Source of the DNA: Stieleria mannarensis
GTDB taxonomy: Bacteria; Planctomycetota; Planctomycetia; Pirellulales; Pirellulaceae
Assembly (NCBI RefSeq): GCF_014154935.1
Contig: NZ_JACEHH010000068.1
Location: forward strand, 1-36,886
DNA: 36,886 bases
Direction of reading: 5' to 3'
Shown here: positions 28,512-36,541 of the stretch, one piece after another
How the letters are laid out: every line of letters starts with the position of its first letter
Position numbering within the stretch: position 1 is the first letter of the stretch
Notes under the pieces: generated by a model
Database searches by the model: none
The model's input: the letters and a program-made list of their open reading frames with translations, nothing else
Told to the model about the DNA's origin: nothing
Program-made: the position numbers and the translations under genes

Positions 28512-28724
28512 CTATTTCGGCTTTCTCTTTGGTGTCGAAACTGGCTCACTCAGCTTTCCCAGCAAAGCATCGAGCCCTTCTTGCCTGAAGAGACGATACC
28601 CGTTTACCGGATGGCGATGAGCGGCGATCTTCCCGGCGTTTTCCCAGTTGCGCAGCGTGCTCGGCGAGACGCCAAGGTAGTCGGCCGCCTCTGAAACGCA
28701 GAGGAAGTCCCGAAGGTTTTCCAC
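28512..28724 (-). CDS. MerR/excisionase-type HTH regulator of the BREX operon
   Basis: 70 aa. An HTH_17-type winged helix: VSEAADYLGVSPSTLRNWENAGKI, then HPVNGYRLFRQEGLDALL, typical of MerR-like and excisionase (Xis) DNA-binding domains without any effector domain. A GTG start at 28724 is supported by a strong AAGGAG seven bases upstream. It ends 34 bp before pglW and is the first gene of the operon, so it most likely regulates BREX expression, and possibly the divergent TIR gene. An alternative is the recombination directionality factor of the adjacent integrase. The position with BREX argues for regulator. Confidence 0.85.
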   Translation of the reverse strand: MENLRDFLCVSEAADYLGVSPSTLRNWENAGKIAAHRHPVNGYRLFRQEGLDALLGKLSEPVSTPKRKPK

Positions 28725-28849
28725 GCTTGGTCTCCTTGATAGTTACTTGATACCCACACCTGTTGCACACAGCTTGGGCAAACCTTACCAAACTGCGTTA
28801 ACATTGTCGATCATACGAGTCCCCCCCGAACGCTCTGAAGCAACACCGA
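28725..28849. promoter_or_regulatory. shared divergent promoter region of BREX and TIR gene, with direct repeats
   Basis: The 125 bp hold both promoters by necessity. A 7-bp direct repeat CTTGATA occurs at 28735-28741 and 28746-28752, spaced 11 bp, about one helical turn, and it touches the ribosome-binding site of the HTH gene. That is a good candidate operator for the HTH protein. No clear -35/-10 pair stands out for either direction. Confidence 0.5.
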
Positions 28850-30121
28850 ATGGACGATCATTCTCAGGTTTTCGTCAGCCACGCAGTGAAGGACGAGGAA
28901 CTTGTCGAGGACTTTGTCGACTTGTTGCAGGTCGGCATCGGAATTCAACCGGGCCAAATCTTCTGCTCCTCCTTGCCGGGGATGGGGATTCCCGCCGGAA
29001 AATCTTTCGTGGACTACATCAAATCCCAGGTGCTGACTCCATCGATGGTGCTGCTGGTTGTTTCACCGCAGTTCCTGAAAAGCCATTTCTGCCAAAACGA
29101 GGTCGGTGCATCGTGGGGCTTATCTCTGCCAATCTTTCCCCTGCTCGTTCCGCCGGTGGATTATGCGGACGTGGGGGGCGTTTTGGCCGGAGTGCAACTA
29201 GCAAAGCTGGACAACAAAGAAGACCTAAATGATTTGCGGGACGACGTAATCAGACGGCTCGGATTGTCGCCATACTCGACCAGCCACTGGGAACGCAAAC
29301 GCGATCGATTCCTAAACAAACTTGCAATTCATCTTGAAGCAGGCGAATCGACCACGACGCTCGGAACTCAGCCGGCAAAGGGTAGCGCGACTGTTCGTTC
29401 CACCGGGAATTGGATGAAGCTAGGTGACAGCTACTACGAAGTCTCACGATTTGAGCGAAGGGGCAGTTCGTCGATCCATGTAGACATCCAAGCCAAAACC
29501 GTCGAACAGGAAATGACTCTCCAGCAGGTCCGGCCGAGCGCTGAGGAGTACGTTTTTCAAGAGGTTTGCGAATACTCCTATCAGAACGACGGAGGACATG
29601 TCCGCATCGTAAACGTGTCCTCGATTAACCGGGAAGGTGAGAGCGTGTGGTCACTGGAGCTTGTGTTGGAGGAGGACCGGGAGAGCAGCCAACAAGACTT
29701 TGCATTTCACTCCGGAGATCACGAGTACACGGCAAGGGACATTGCGGAACTCAGGGCTGGGCGATTGCTTGTAAACACTCCCCCACCGCCGAGCCAGTTT
29801 TCGCGCGGGACTAACGAACGGTTTCTGGAGTCAATCATCAGCGGAAACTCAAGTGGATCGCCGCTTGTCAACACATGCGTGATTCGCGATACCCTGCAAC
29901 GACACGCAACGGAGACAGAGTTGCGATTGATATTCGCCCGCTTGGAGGCAGTGTTTGCACTGAAAACAAGCGGGATTGTTGGGACAGTTATGGAATTGGA
30001 GATTGGTCCGATTGACCGCAATGGTGTCATGGTTCGATTCCGTGGGATCAGGCCTGCGCGCAATCGACACGAACACCCCGAGGAGATTCTTGTGGTTGGC
30101 ACCTGTGCGCTGGACGGCTAA
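28850..30121 (+). CDS. TIR-domain protein (candidate NADase defence effector)
   Basis: 423 aa. The first 120 residues are a TIR domain of the toll_2/DUF type: QVFVSHAVKDEELVEDFVDLL, then IFCSS near 37-41, SMVLLVVSPQFLKSHFCQNE with the expected catalytic Glu 84, and SWG at 88-90. In bacterial defence, such domains commonly cleave NAD+ or make signalling molecules once triggered. Residues about 170-423 form a domain I do not recognise, beginning GNWMKLGDSYYEVSRFER and rich in beta-strand-like segments; it may sense the infection signal. The gene starts with ATG, without an evident Shine-Dalgarno, and diverges from BREX. No helix-turn-helix or membrane helix. Activity is inferred from the family. 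Confidence 0.85.
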   Translation: MDDHSQVFVSHAVKDEELVEDFVDLLQVGIGIQPGQIFCSSLPGMGIPAGKSFVDYIKSQVLTPSMVLLVVSPQFLKSHFCQNEVGASWGLSLPIFPLLVPPVDYADVGGVLAGVQLAKLDNKEDLNDLRDDVIRRLGLSPYSTSHWERKRDRFLNKLAIHLEAGESTTTLGTQPAKGSATVRSTGNWMKLGDSYYEVSRFERRGSSSIHVDIQAKTVEQEMTLQQVRPSAEEYVFQEVCEYSYQNDGGHVRIVNVSSINREGESVWSLELVLEEDRESSQQDFAFHSGDHEYTARDIAELRAGRLLVNTPPPPSQFSRGTNERFLESIISGNSSGSPLVNTCVIRDTLQRHATETELRLIFARLEAVFALKTSGIVGTVMELEIGPIDRNGVMVRFRGIRPARNRHEHPEEILVVGTCALDG

Positions 30122-30478
30122 AGGCAGCATGCCATCTGCCGACATGCCCTGTGGGGGACGGCGCGGTTTGCTCCGAATGTTCGCATGGGCCGCTTGGCCT
30201 GAATTGCCGAACATCGCTGGGCGCCGGGAATTGGATTCGCGAACACCCCTGGGACGTTCGTCCTGCATTCAATGAACCGCCGAACTCGATCGAAACCGAG
30301 CCGATTGCAGCGTATTCAGAGGGGAACGAGGGAACTCGATGAGCACAGCACCGAGGCTGGCGAGGGGCGGACAGACGTTGCAGGGCCGAAGACGAGGTAG
30401 CTAACTTCCTAGGAACCGAGAAGCCCGATCCGCGGGTCAAATTCCAGACTGAATTGGGGCCCCCCTGGTCCCTTTCGC

Positions 30479-30501
30479 CAACCTCGGAAATTCCGAAGTT
30501 G
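30479..30501. repeat. 23-bp palindrome, copy 3
   Basis: CAACCTCGGAA, one A, then TTCCGAAGTTG: one mismatch between arms. It is a variant of the copies at 5788-5810 and 7204-7226. It lies between the TIR gene and the integrase. Confidence 0.8.
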
Positions 30502-30532
30502 AGCACTCGGGGCCAAGCCCCTCCGTTTGCAT

Positions 30533-30582
30533 GTCGCTGGCCTGCCCGCCCTCTCTGGCGTCGAGAGGCGGGCACCAGCGAC
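30533..30582. terminator. long stem-loop just beyond the integrase stop
   Basis: Arms GTCGCTGG/CCAGCGAC, TGCCCGC/GCGGGCA and CTCTC/GAGAG nest into one interrupted hairpin, 9 bp from the integrase stop at 30591. No T-run follows on the minus strand, so a classical intrinsic terminator is not shown; a structural or site-recognition role is equally possible. Confidence 0.5.
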
Positions 30583-30590
30583 GCCGTCGG

Positions 30591-31874
30591 TCAGCCAACC
30601 TGCCGCATCGTTTCCTTCGCCTTGGCCATGTCACGCTCCGCGTAGATTTGCGACACGTCGGCACTGGCGTGGCCGAGTGTGACCTGAGCCGCCTCCAGGC
30701 CAAACTTCTTCCGAACCTCCGTTGCTGCGGAGTGGCGAAGCTGGTTGGGGGACCAGCGGTTCTGCTCCCGCCACTCCTTCAGTTCCTGCGCCTGCTCTTC
30801 GGAGAGCCGGGCCTGCCAGCCTTTGATCGTCTCGCCGTCGCGTTTGGCCAACTCACCCTGCGGTGGAAACGCTTTGTCGCATGCCCGGTGGATCGCGCGC
30901 CGATAGGACGCAGTCGTGTACTCGTCTTTTGGTGGCCGAGCAGGCGTGCGTTTTCGTTTCTTACCTGGACGATTGCCCTGGTTCAGCGGAGTCTTGCGGG
31001 CTGCATGCCGTTCCTTGCGACGTTGCTCCTCGCTGTCCTTCGGCGAAAAGCAATGTCGAGCGGGGGCGCGGAAGAGGTACGGCTGCAGAACCGCTTGGGC
31101 CTTGGGGCCGATGAAAATGATTCGGCTTCGGCCATGGTGTTCGGTCTTGTGCGACTCCGGCCGGAACGACCAGACATCCTCGCTGCGGTCAATGTCGCAC
31201 GGCCGGATCATACAAACCTCTTCAGGGCGACACCCCGTCAGACGCTGAAATCGGATCATGTCACTGACAGCCTTCGGCGTGTGCTGCAGCGTCCGCTCGA
31301 CGATCTCGTCGGGAACCGGAGGCACCGGCGGGTACTCCTTGGCGGCCGTGCGACCTTTGCGAAGACCGGGGACGCTGCGAAGCGCTTGCGTGACAGAACC
31401 GGGGATCAGTTCTTCGCTAACAGCCCAGGTGAACAGGCGTCGGATCCTGTCGATGTTGTCGTTGATGTACCGGCGACTCTGCCCTGCTTCGAGCATCTTA
31501 TTCTGCATGCTGCGAAGGGCCAGCGGTCCAAACTCCGCCGCGTTGGTATGCCCGTAGGTTGTCCGCAGAAACCGGATCGCGACCCTGATGCCGGCGAGGG
31601 TGCCCGTTGGCCGGCCATTCTTGACGTAGTAGCCCTTGGCGAATTTCCAGTAGCGAAGACAGACTTCGGAAACGGTGATCCCCAAGTCCTCCTGAACGCT
31701 TCGGGCTGGCCGGCCTGCTGCGAGCCACTCGCCGACCAAGCGGTCATACTCGATCAGACTAGCCTTGCTTTTCCAAGGGCCGAGGTAGTGATCGCGCCCG
31801 GCCAGGGTGACAACGGCCTGTCCGGTCGCACGGTGAAGACGATACTTGGGAACGCTCTTTGTGAGGCGTGGCAT
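30591..31874 (-). CDS. tyrosine recombinase/site-specific integrase
   Basis: 427-aa phage-type integrase. SAM-like core-binding domain about 60-165; catalytic domain with Arg 216 (LTGCRPEEV), box II WSPNQLRHSAAT (Arg 380; the usual His of HxxR is Asn 377, a common variant), His 402 (LGHAS) and the nucleophile Tyr 411 (SQIYAERD). A basic insert (about 285-316) is seen in planctomycete integrases of this kind. It transcribes away from the tRNA-Pro fragment, whose edge is 123 bp upstream, so it is the likely enzyme for integration there. It would catalyse insertion and, with an excisionase, excision of the element. Active-site residues are otherwise intact and the gene appears full length. Confidence 0.92.
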   Translation of the reverse strand: MPRLTKSVPKYRLHRATGQAVVTLAGRDHYLGPWKSKASLIEYDRLVGEWLAAGRPARSVQEDLGITVSEVCLRYWKFAKGYYVKNGRPTGTLAGIRVAIRFLRTTYGHTNAAEFGPLALRSMQNKMLEAGQSRRYINDNIDRIRRLFTWAVSEELIPGSVTQALRSVPGLRKGRTAAKEYPPVPPVPDEIVERTLQHTPKAVSDMIRFQRLTGCRPEEVCMIRPCDIDRSEDVWSFRPESHKTEHHGRSRIIFIGPKAQAVLQPYLFRAPARHCFSPKDSEEQRRKERHAARKTPLNQGNRPGKKRKRTPARPPKDEYTTASYRRAIHRACDKAFPPQGELAKRDGETIKGWQARLSEEQAQELKEWREQNRWSPNQLRHSAATEVRKKFGLEAAQVTLGHASADVSQIYAERDMAKAKETMRQVG

Positions 31875-32377
31875 GACGCAAATCTCCTAGCAGAGGTTGC
31901 AAAACGGTAACTACCGTCTTGAGTCTCGAGCAAAGAGCCGCGCCGCCAACCACTGGCGGGTATCGTTAGTCCTTGATTCGGCTGGACTTAAGAAAAGTCG
32001 GGGCGACTAGATTCGAACTAGCGACCTCTACGTCCCGAATCTGATGAAACGCCATTTTTCTTGCGTCGCACTTGCATGGACATTTTGACTCTGAGTCCAA
32101 GAAAACCGGTCTGAGCAACCTTCTCGCGTTGATTTCACATTGGCTCCAAATTGCGGTTGGATTGACCAATGTCGGCCTAGATTTGGACTATTTTTTTCGC
32201 TGAACACCTGTACGCGCAACCTCTACGCAAAAACATTTGAGGTCGTGTCTACGCGTATCGTGAGGGGTAGACCCTGTCTTTCCGAGCCGATTGTATGTCG
32301 GTGCAGGTTGGCAGGTAAACGTGAGCTCGACCGTCAAAAAAATCCTAACCGTTTGCAAGAATGGGTACAGGATGTGC
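31875..32377. other. attachment-site and promoter stretch between integrase and copper genes
   Basis: No convincing gene. The truncated tRNA-Pro core lies at 31997-32039 and the copper operator follows at 32378-32394. AT-rich runs (32182-32190, 32334-32342) could serve as promoter parts. Two short open frames on the two strands have no recognisable content. Confidence 0.5.
31997..32039 (-). tRNA. truncated tRNA-Pro 3' half (integration site core, partial)
   Basis: Read on the minus strand, this is a tRNA from the anticodon loop TTCGGGA (anticodon CGG) through a variable loop AGGTC, a T-arm GCTAG-TTCGAAT-CTAGT, and an acceptor 3' strand CGCCCCG with A as discriminator. The 5' half is missing. 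The five bases before the loop (TCAGA) do not pair with CGTAG, and no CGGGGCG acceptor strand precedes it. This 43-nt fragment is therefore a duplicated 3' end, the standard att core left by integrases that use tRNA genes. It is not an expressed tRNA. Confidence 0.8.
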
Positions 32378-32394
32378 ATACCCTGGTGGGGTAT
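32378..32394 (+). promoter_or_regulatory. CsoR-like operator upstream of the copper ATPase gene
   Basis: ATACCCTGGTGGGGTAT: arms ATACCC and GGGTAT around five bases. It has the form I recall for CsoR-family copper operators such as that of Bacillus copZA (ATACCCT…GGGTAT). It is 48 bp upstream of the ATPase start, where a repressor would block transcription. A second near-copy stands before the efflux gene (34918-34934). Confidence 0.65.
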
Positions 32395-32441
32395 ACTGCC
32401 AAATGGTTCGTTGCCGCGAATCGAGAGAAAGCAAACGCACG

Positions 32442-34829
32442 ATGAATAATAGCCAAAACACGATTGATCCTGTCTGTGGAATGGAGGTCGATGAACGCTC
32501 GGCCCATGCTTCGGAGTATCAGGGCGAACAATATTTCTTCTGCAGCCAATCCTGCCAACAAAAGTTCGACGCGGATCCCGAACCATTCCTTGCCAAGTCC
32601 GCTGAACAGCGCCCTCCACATGAAAACGAGAAGGGCTCTGACCACAGCTGTTGTAGCCATGGAACCCATAAACCGCGTCAGCCTGCCGAGCACGCGGCAG
32701 CCGGTGATTCGGATGCGGTTTTTACGTGTCCGATGCATCCTGAGATTGAGCAGATCGGTCCTGGCTCCTGCCCAATCTGCGGAATGGACCTGGAACCGAA
32801 GTTCGCAGGTGGCTCGGATGACAGTGATGTTGCGCAATACCGCGATATGAGGCGAAGGTTCTGGGTTGGCGTGGTGCTTTCAGTGCCGCTGCTAGTGTTG
32901 GCGATGGGACCGATGGTCGGATTGAATCTATCCGAAGCCGTGCCCGACGCGGCGTTCGGTTGGGTGCAACTTGCGCTGGCCGCACCAGTCGTATTCTGGT
33001 GTGGCTGGCCGCTTTTGGTGCGAGGAATCAAGTCGTTCCAAACCATGAAGCTAAACATGTTCTCACTCATCGCTGTGGGAACATTGGCAGCGTTCTTGTT
33101 TAGCTTGTTCGTCGTGATCTTTCCCGGCTGGATTCCTGAAGCATTCTTTGAGGATGGAAAGCCACCGCTCTACTTCGAAGCTGCGGCCGTGATCATCACG
33201 CTTGTCTTGCTAGGACAAGTATTGGAATTACGCGCCCGTCAACAGACCGGCGGGGCCATCCGCGAACTGATGCAGCTTGCTCCTGAAACCGCTCATCGAA
33301 TTACGGATGGAGGGGAAGAAGAAGTTTCACTTGCGGAAGTCAAGAAAGGGGATCAATTGAGAGTGCGTCCGGGCGAAAAGGTGCCCGTCGATGGTCGGGT
33401 CGTCAGCGGGACAAGTAGCGTCGATGAATCGATGCTGACCGGTGAACCCATTCCGGTCAAAAAAGGCGAAGGGGATGAAATCACCGGCGGAACGCTCAAC
33501 CAGACAGGTGCACTGGTGATGGAAGCCGTTGGTGTTGGTGGTGATACCGTTCTCAATCGCATCGTTCAAATGGTCGCGGAAGCTCAGCGAAGCCGCGCAC
33601 CGATCCAGAAATTGGTTGATGTTGTGTCCAGGTACTTCGTACCGGCAGTGATCATCTGCTCGGTTCTGGCGTTCGCTGGGTGGGCAACGTTGGGACCGGA
33701 ACCTCGCTTGGCTCATGCCTTCGTGGCAGCCGTCGCCGTCTTGATTATCGCATGCCCCTGCGCGCTCGGCTTGGCAACGCCGATGTCGGTGATGGTTGGC
33801 GTTGGACGAGGTGCCAAGGAAGGTGTCTTGATCAAGAACGCTGAGGTTCTCGAAGTGATGGAAAAAGTCGATACGGTGGTTGTCGATAAAACAGGAACGC
33901 TGACGCAGGGGCGTCCAGAAGTTACTGCGATCGAGACATTCGGAGAGCGTTCTGAAGCTGACATCTTGAGACTGACCGCCGCTGTAGAAGCGCAAAGCGA
34001 ACATCCGTTGGCCGAGGCGGTTGTCCGGCGAGCCAAGTCAGACGACCTGCAGATCCCCGAAGCATCAGACTTTGACAGTATTACAGGGGGCGGCGTCCGC
34101 GCTACCGTGGACCAGCATCAAGTCGTCATCGGTAAAGCTGACTTGCTTGACGAACAATCTGTCAGCGGAGTGGATTCCGGACGCCAGCGGGCGAGTCAGC
34201 ACCAATCCGAAGGAGCGACCGTGATCTACGTTGCGATCGACGGTGCTCTGGAAGCAATCATGGCCATCACCGACCCCATCAAAGAAAGTACGCCCGCAGC
34301 GCTCGATACGCTCCACGAGCTTGGATTGAAAGTAGTCATGTTGACCGGCGATGCGCAACCGACCGCGAAAGCCGTGGCGGAGAAACTCGGTATCGACGAA
34401 TTTCATGCCGGCGTCTCTCCACAGGACAAGCACGACTTTGTGAAGCGTTTGAAGGAGGAAGGCCACACGGTGGCGATGGCAGGTGACGGGATCAATGATG
34501 CTCCAGCTCTGGCCGAATCACATGTCGGAATTGCGATGGGTACAGGAACCGGGGTGGCAATTGAATCGGCCGGCGTCACCTTGGTCGGCGGTGATCTCCG
34601 TGGTGTGGCCGCGGCGAGCAATCTGAGCCGGAAGACAATGAGCAACATCCGTCAGAACCTCTTTTTCGCCTTTATCTACAACGCTCTCGGCGTGCCCGTT
34701 GCGGCCGGCTTGCTCTATCCCATCTTTGGTGTGCTGCTCAGCCCGATGATTGCAGCAGCAGCGATGAGCTTCAGCAGTGTGTCGGTTATTGCAAACGCTT
34801 TACGCTTGAGAAACACACGCTTGGCATGA
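32442..34829 (+). CDS. copper/heavy-metal-translocating P1B-type ATPase with YHS and HMBD domains
   Basis: 795 aa from ATG 32442. In-frame sequence from 32361 includes the operator and is rejected. N-terminal metal-binding region: YHS domain (DPVCGMEVD, residues 9-50), a His/Cys-rich linker (DHSCCSHGTH) and a heavy-metal-binding CPMHPEI…GSCPICGMDLEP motif (96-119). There is no classical HMA domain. The transporter core follows with the CPC metal-site motif (438-440), DKTGT phosphorylation site (482-486), the SEHPLAEA His-Pro motif and GDGINDAPA hinge, and about eight helices. This is a CopA/CopB/SilP-type copper or silver exporter pumping metal across the inner membrane using ATP. Substrate specificity is inferred from the CPC motif and the neighbours: operator, CusC-like protein and multicopper oxidase. 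Confidence 0.93.
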   Translation: MNNSQNTIDPVCGMEVDERSAHASEYQGEQYFFCSQSCQQKFDADPEPFLAKSAEQRPPHENEKGSDHSCCSHGTHKPRQPAEHAAAGDSDAVFTCPMHPEIEQIGPGSCPICGMDLEPKFAGGSDDSDVAQYRDMRRRFWVGVVLSVPLLVLAMGPMVGLNLSEAVPDAAFGWVQLALAAPVVFWCGWPLLVRGIKSFQTMKLNMFSLIAVGTLAAFLFSLFVVIFPGWIPEAFFEDGKPPLYFEAAAVIITLVLLGQVLELRARQQTGGAIRELMQLAPETAHRITDGGEEEVSLAEVKKGDQLRVRPGEKVPVDGRVVSGTSSVDESMLTGEPIPVKKGEGDEITGGTLNQTGALVMEAVGVGGDTVLNRIVQMVAEAQRSRAPIQKLVDVVSRYFVPAVIICSVLAFAGWATLGPEPRLAHAFVAAVAVLIIACPCALGLATPMSVMVGVGRGAKEGVLIKNAEVLEVMEKVDTVVVDKTGTLTQGRPEVTAIETFGERSEADILRLTAAVEAQSEHPLAEAVVRRAKSDDLQIPEASDFDSITGGGVRATVDQHQVVIGKADLLDEQSVSGVDSGRQRASQHQSEGATVIYVAIDGALEAIMAITDPIKESTPAALDTLHELGLKVVMLTGDAQPTAKAVAEKLGIDEFHAGVSPQDKHDFVKRLKEEGHTVAMAGDGINDAPALAESHVGIAMGTGTGVAIESAGVTLVGGDLRGVAAASNLSRKTMSNIRQNLFFAFIYNALGVPVAAGLLYPIFGVLLSPMIAAAAMSFSSVSVIANALRLRNTRLA

Positions 34830-34917
34830 GTCTGCCACGGCCTTGGTCGTTTTTTGACCACTTCATGCTGGACAATTGATGCTGCAGCCCCTCCAACCCG
34901 AACTTTCAGAGAACGCT

Positions 34918-34934
34918 ATACCCTGCATGGGTAT
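34918..34934 (+). promoter_or_regulatory. CsoR-like operator upstream of the outer-membrane efflux gene
   Basis: ATACCCTGCATGGGTAT: identical arms and the same 5-nt spacing as the operator at 32378-32394, followed by similar bases (TGTGCC versus ACTGCC). It implies a second start of transcription within the copper group and co-regulation with the ATPase. Confidence 0.65.
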
Positions 34935-34956
34935 TGTGCCGAATCAGCTTGGGAAC

Positions 34957-36492
34957 ATGGACGTCAAAATTTCTGCGATGGATCTGGATCCAATGACGAA
35001 TCGGGCGAATGGATTGATGCTCGCTGCGGCTTTGGCCGTAGCTTTGTTTGGGCAAGGCTTGAGGGCACAAGAGTCTGCGGTGGGCAGGAGATTCATCGAG
35101 CCACCGCCAATCCCAAATGCACCCGCCACGCTGGGCGGCCTGGACAGGGTTGCCTCCGGACAAGCGTACGACGCGTATGCAGAGTCACACTCGACCCTCC
35201 ACGACTTTGAGGTTGAAGTGATTGGTGATGGTGCTCCCGCAATCAATGGCCCCGGTGCAATCAATGAATACGCCTTGCAGGATTTTCTAACCCTTGCTTG
35301 TCAGCACAACCCGACGCTCCGACAAGCTCGTTTGCAAATCAGCGCAGAAACGGCTAAAGCCCTGCAGGCTGGACTTTATCCGAATCCATTCCTGCGATAC
35401 TCCGGCGAGCAGATCGGCGTGGATGTGGAAGGCGATAAAGATTCTCCCGGTGAATTTCAGGGCATGATAGTTTCACAACGATTTGTGACGGGAGGCAAGC
35501 TGCGACTGAGTCGCGAGAAATACATGCGCCGTGCCCACGTTTCTCAGCATCTTGCAATGGCTCAGCAGTTTCGCGTTTGCAACGATGTTCGGATCCACTT
35601 CTATCGAGCGCTTGCCGCGAAGGAAATTCTGTCACTGCAGAAAGAACTTGCCAAGACGGCCGAAGATTCAGCGGTCACTGCTCAAGAACTGTACAACCAG
35701 GGCCAAGCCACTCGCCCCGAAGTCCGGAAGGCGAATATCGATCTGCAACGCGCGCGACTGGCTATTCTTTCCGCTGAGAACGATTACCGCCAAAAGTTTC
35801 GCCAGCTCCTTTCGGTAGTAGGCGTTTCACTGACCGAAGGGGAATTGATCGGGGAGTTGATGCCGGACGCAGAACCGATGAGCTACCAGGATGCTCTTTC
35901 GATGGTTTTGTCGGAAAGTCCGGAAATCGCTGCAGCTCGCGCGAAATTGGCGGCGGATCGCGTGACGATCCAACGCGAGAAAGTGCAGTGGATTCCCGAT
36001 GTGATTGCCGAGGGCGGCGCCGGCTACAACTTTGACGCGAAAGAAACGACAGCGACGGCTGGGATTGGAATCCAGTTGCCTGTTTTTGATCGCAACCAAG
36101 GGACAATCCGCCAGGCTCAACTTGACTATCAACGCCAACAACATGAGATCAGGCGAACGGAACTGGAACTCGAACAGCGACTGGCAGCGGTTTATCAGCA
36201 GTATCTTTCCGCGTTGCAGATTGCGACGGAGTACAACCGGCTGATCCTTCCTGAAGCAAGGCTGGCTTACGAAGAATTGTTGAGAAGCTACCAGGACAAT
36301 CGAGTCGATTGGCCAACTGTCTTGTCCGCGCAAAAAGACTACGCCGATGCACGATTGGCACTCGTGTCTCAGTTGGAGCAAATCCGAACCAACGATGTGC
36401 TCATTCGAGGCTACCTGTTACATGGTGGACTGATGGCAGCTCCCGGACCGACGCCGCCTGGTCACATCGATTCCGTTCCAAAACCGCGGTGA
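34957..36492 (+). CDS. TolC/CusC-like outer-membrane efflux protein
   Basis: About 511 aa from ATG 34957. ATG 34993 is also plausible, with an ideal signal peptide MTNRANGLMLAAALAVALFGQGLRA; upstream ATGs at 34876 and 34927 fall before or inside the operator. The mature protein has the outer-membrane-factor pattern: NPTLRQARLQISAETAKALQAGLYPNPFLRYSGE, paired long amphipathic helices with Gln/Glu/Ala repeats, and the second repeat PEIAAARAKLAADRVTI then GIQLPVFDRNQGTIRQAQLDYQRQQHEI. This trimeric channel would carry periplasmic metal out of the cell, usually with a CusAB-type pump, whose genes are not in the window. It follows the ATPase by about 130 bp and has its own operator. A copper role comes from context only. 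Confidence 0.87.
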   Translation: MDVKISAMDLDPMTNRANGLMLAAALAVALFGQGLRAQESAVGRRFIEPPPIPNAPATLGGLDRVASGQAYDAYAESHSTLHDFEVEVIGDGAPAINGPGAINEYALQDFLTLACQHNPTLRQARLQISAETAKALQAGLYPNPFLRYSGEQIGVDVEGDKDSPGEFQGMIVSQRFVTGGKLRLSREKYMRRAHVSQHLAMAQQFRVCNDVRIHFYRALAAKEILSLQKELAKTAEDSAVTAQELYNQGQATRPEVRKANIDLQRARLAILSAENDYRQKFRQLLSVVGVSLTEGELIGELMPDAEPMSYQDALSMVLSESPEIAAARAKLAADRVTIQREKVQWIPDVIAEGGAGYNFDAKETTATAGIGIQLPVFDRNQGTIRQAQLDYQRQQHEIRRTELELEQRLAAVYQQYLSALQIATEYNRLILPEARLAYEELLRSYQDNRVDWPTVLSAQKDYADARLALVSQLEQIRTNDVLIRGYLLHGGLMAAPGPTPPGHIDSVPKPR

Positions 36493-36541
36493 TGCGTCAC
36501 CCTGTGTTTAAGTCTTTTTAAATCCGAGAATCACCTAGCCA

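Larger units (their letters stand above)
30122..30590. other. non-coding stretch between TIR gene and integrase
   Basis: Roughly 470 bp with no supportable gene. Copy 3 of the 23-bp palindrome lies at 30479-30501 and a large stem-loop at 30533-30582. GC-rich runs around 30455-30475 may fold. The short open frames on both strands are shadows without recognisable content. Confidence 0.5.

Noticed and set aside
28512..28724. HTH protein as excisionase of the adjacent integrase
   Set aside because: Possible by fold, but it heads the BREX operon and is 1.9 kb from the integrase with the TIR gene between; regulator is preferred, though not proven.
30531..31910. 459-codon open frame on the plus strand, longer than the integrase beneath it
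   Set aside because: The minus-strand frame carries all integrase active-site residues. The plus frame has arginine-rich, domain-free sequence and is an antisense shadow.
31997..32071. complete tRNA-Pro gene
   Set aside because: The 5' half does not form anticodon or acceptor stems with the 3' half; only the 3' part is present.
32140..32445. 101-codon plus-strand frame upstream of the copper ATPase
   Set aside because: It contains the operator, has no domain and ends at the ATPase start; likely chance.
34840..34870. intrinsic terminator after the copper ATPase (TGGTC, loop GTTTTTT, GACCA)
   Set aside because: The T-run lies in the loop, not after the stem, and the stem is only 5 bp.
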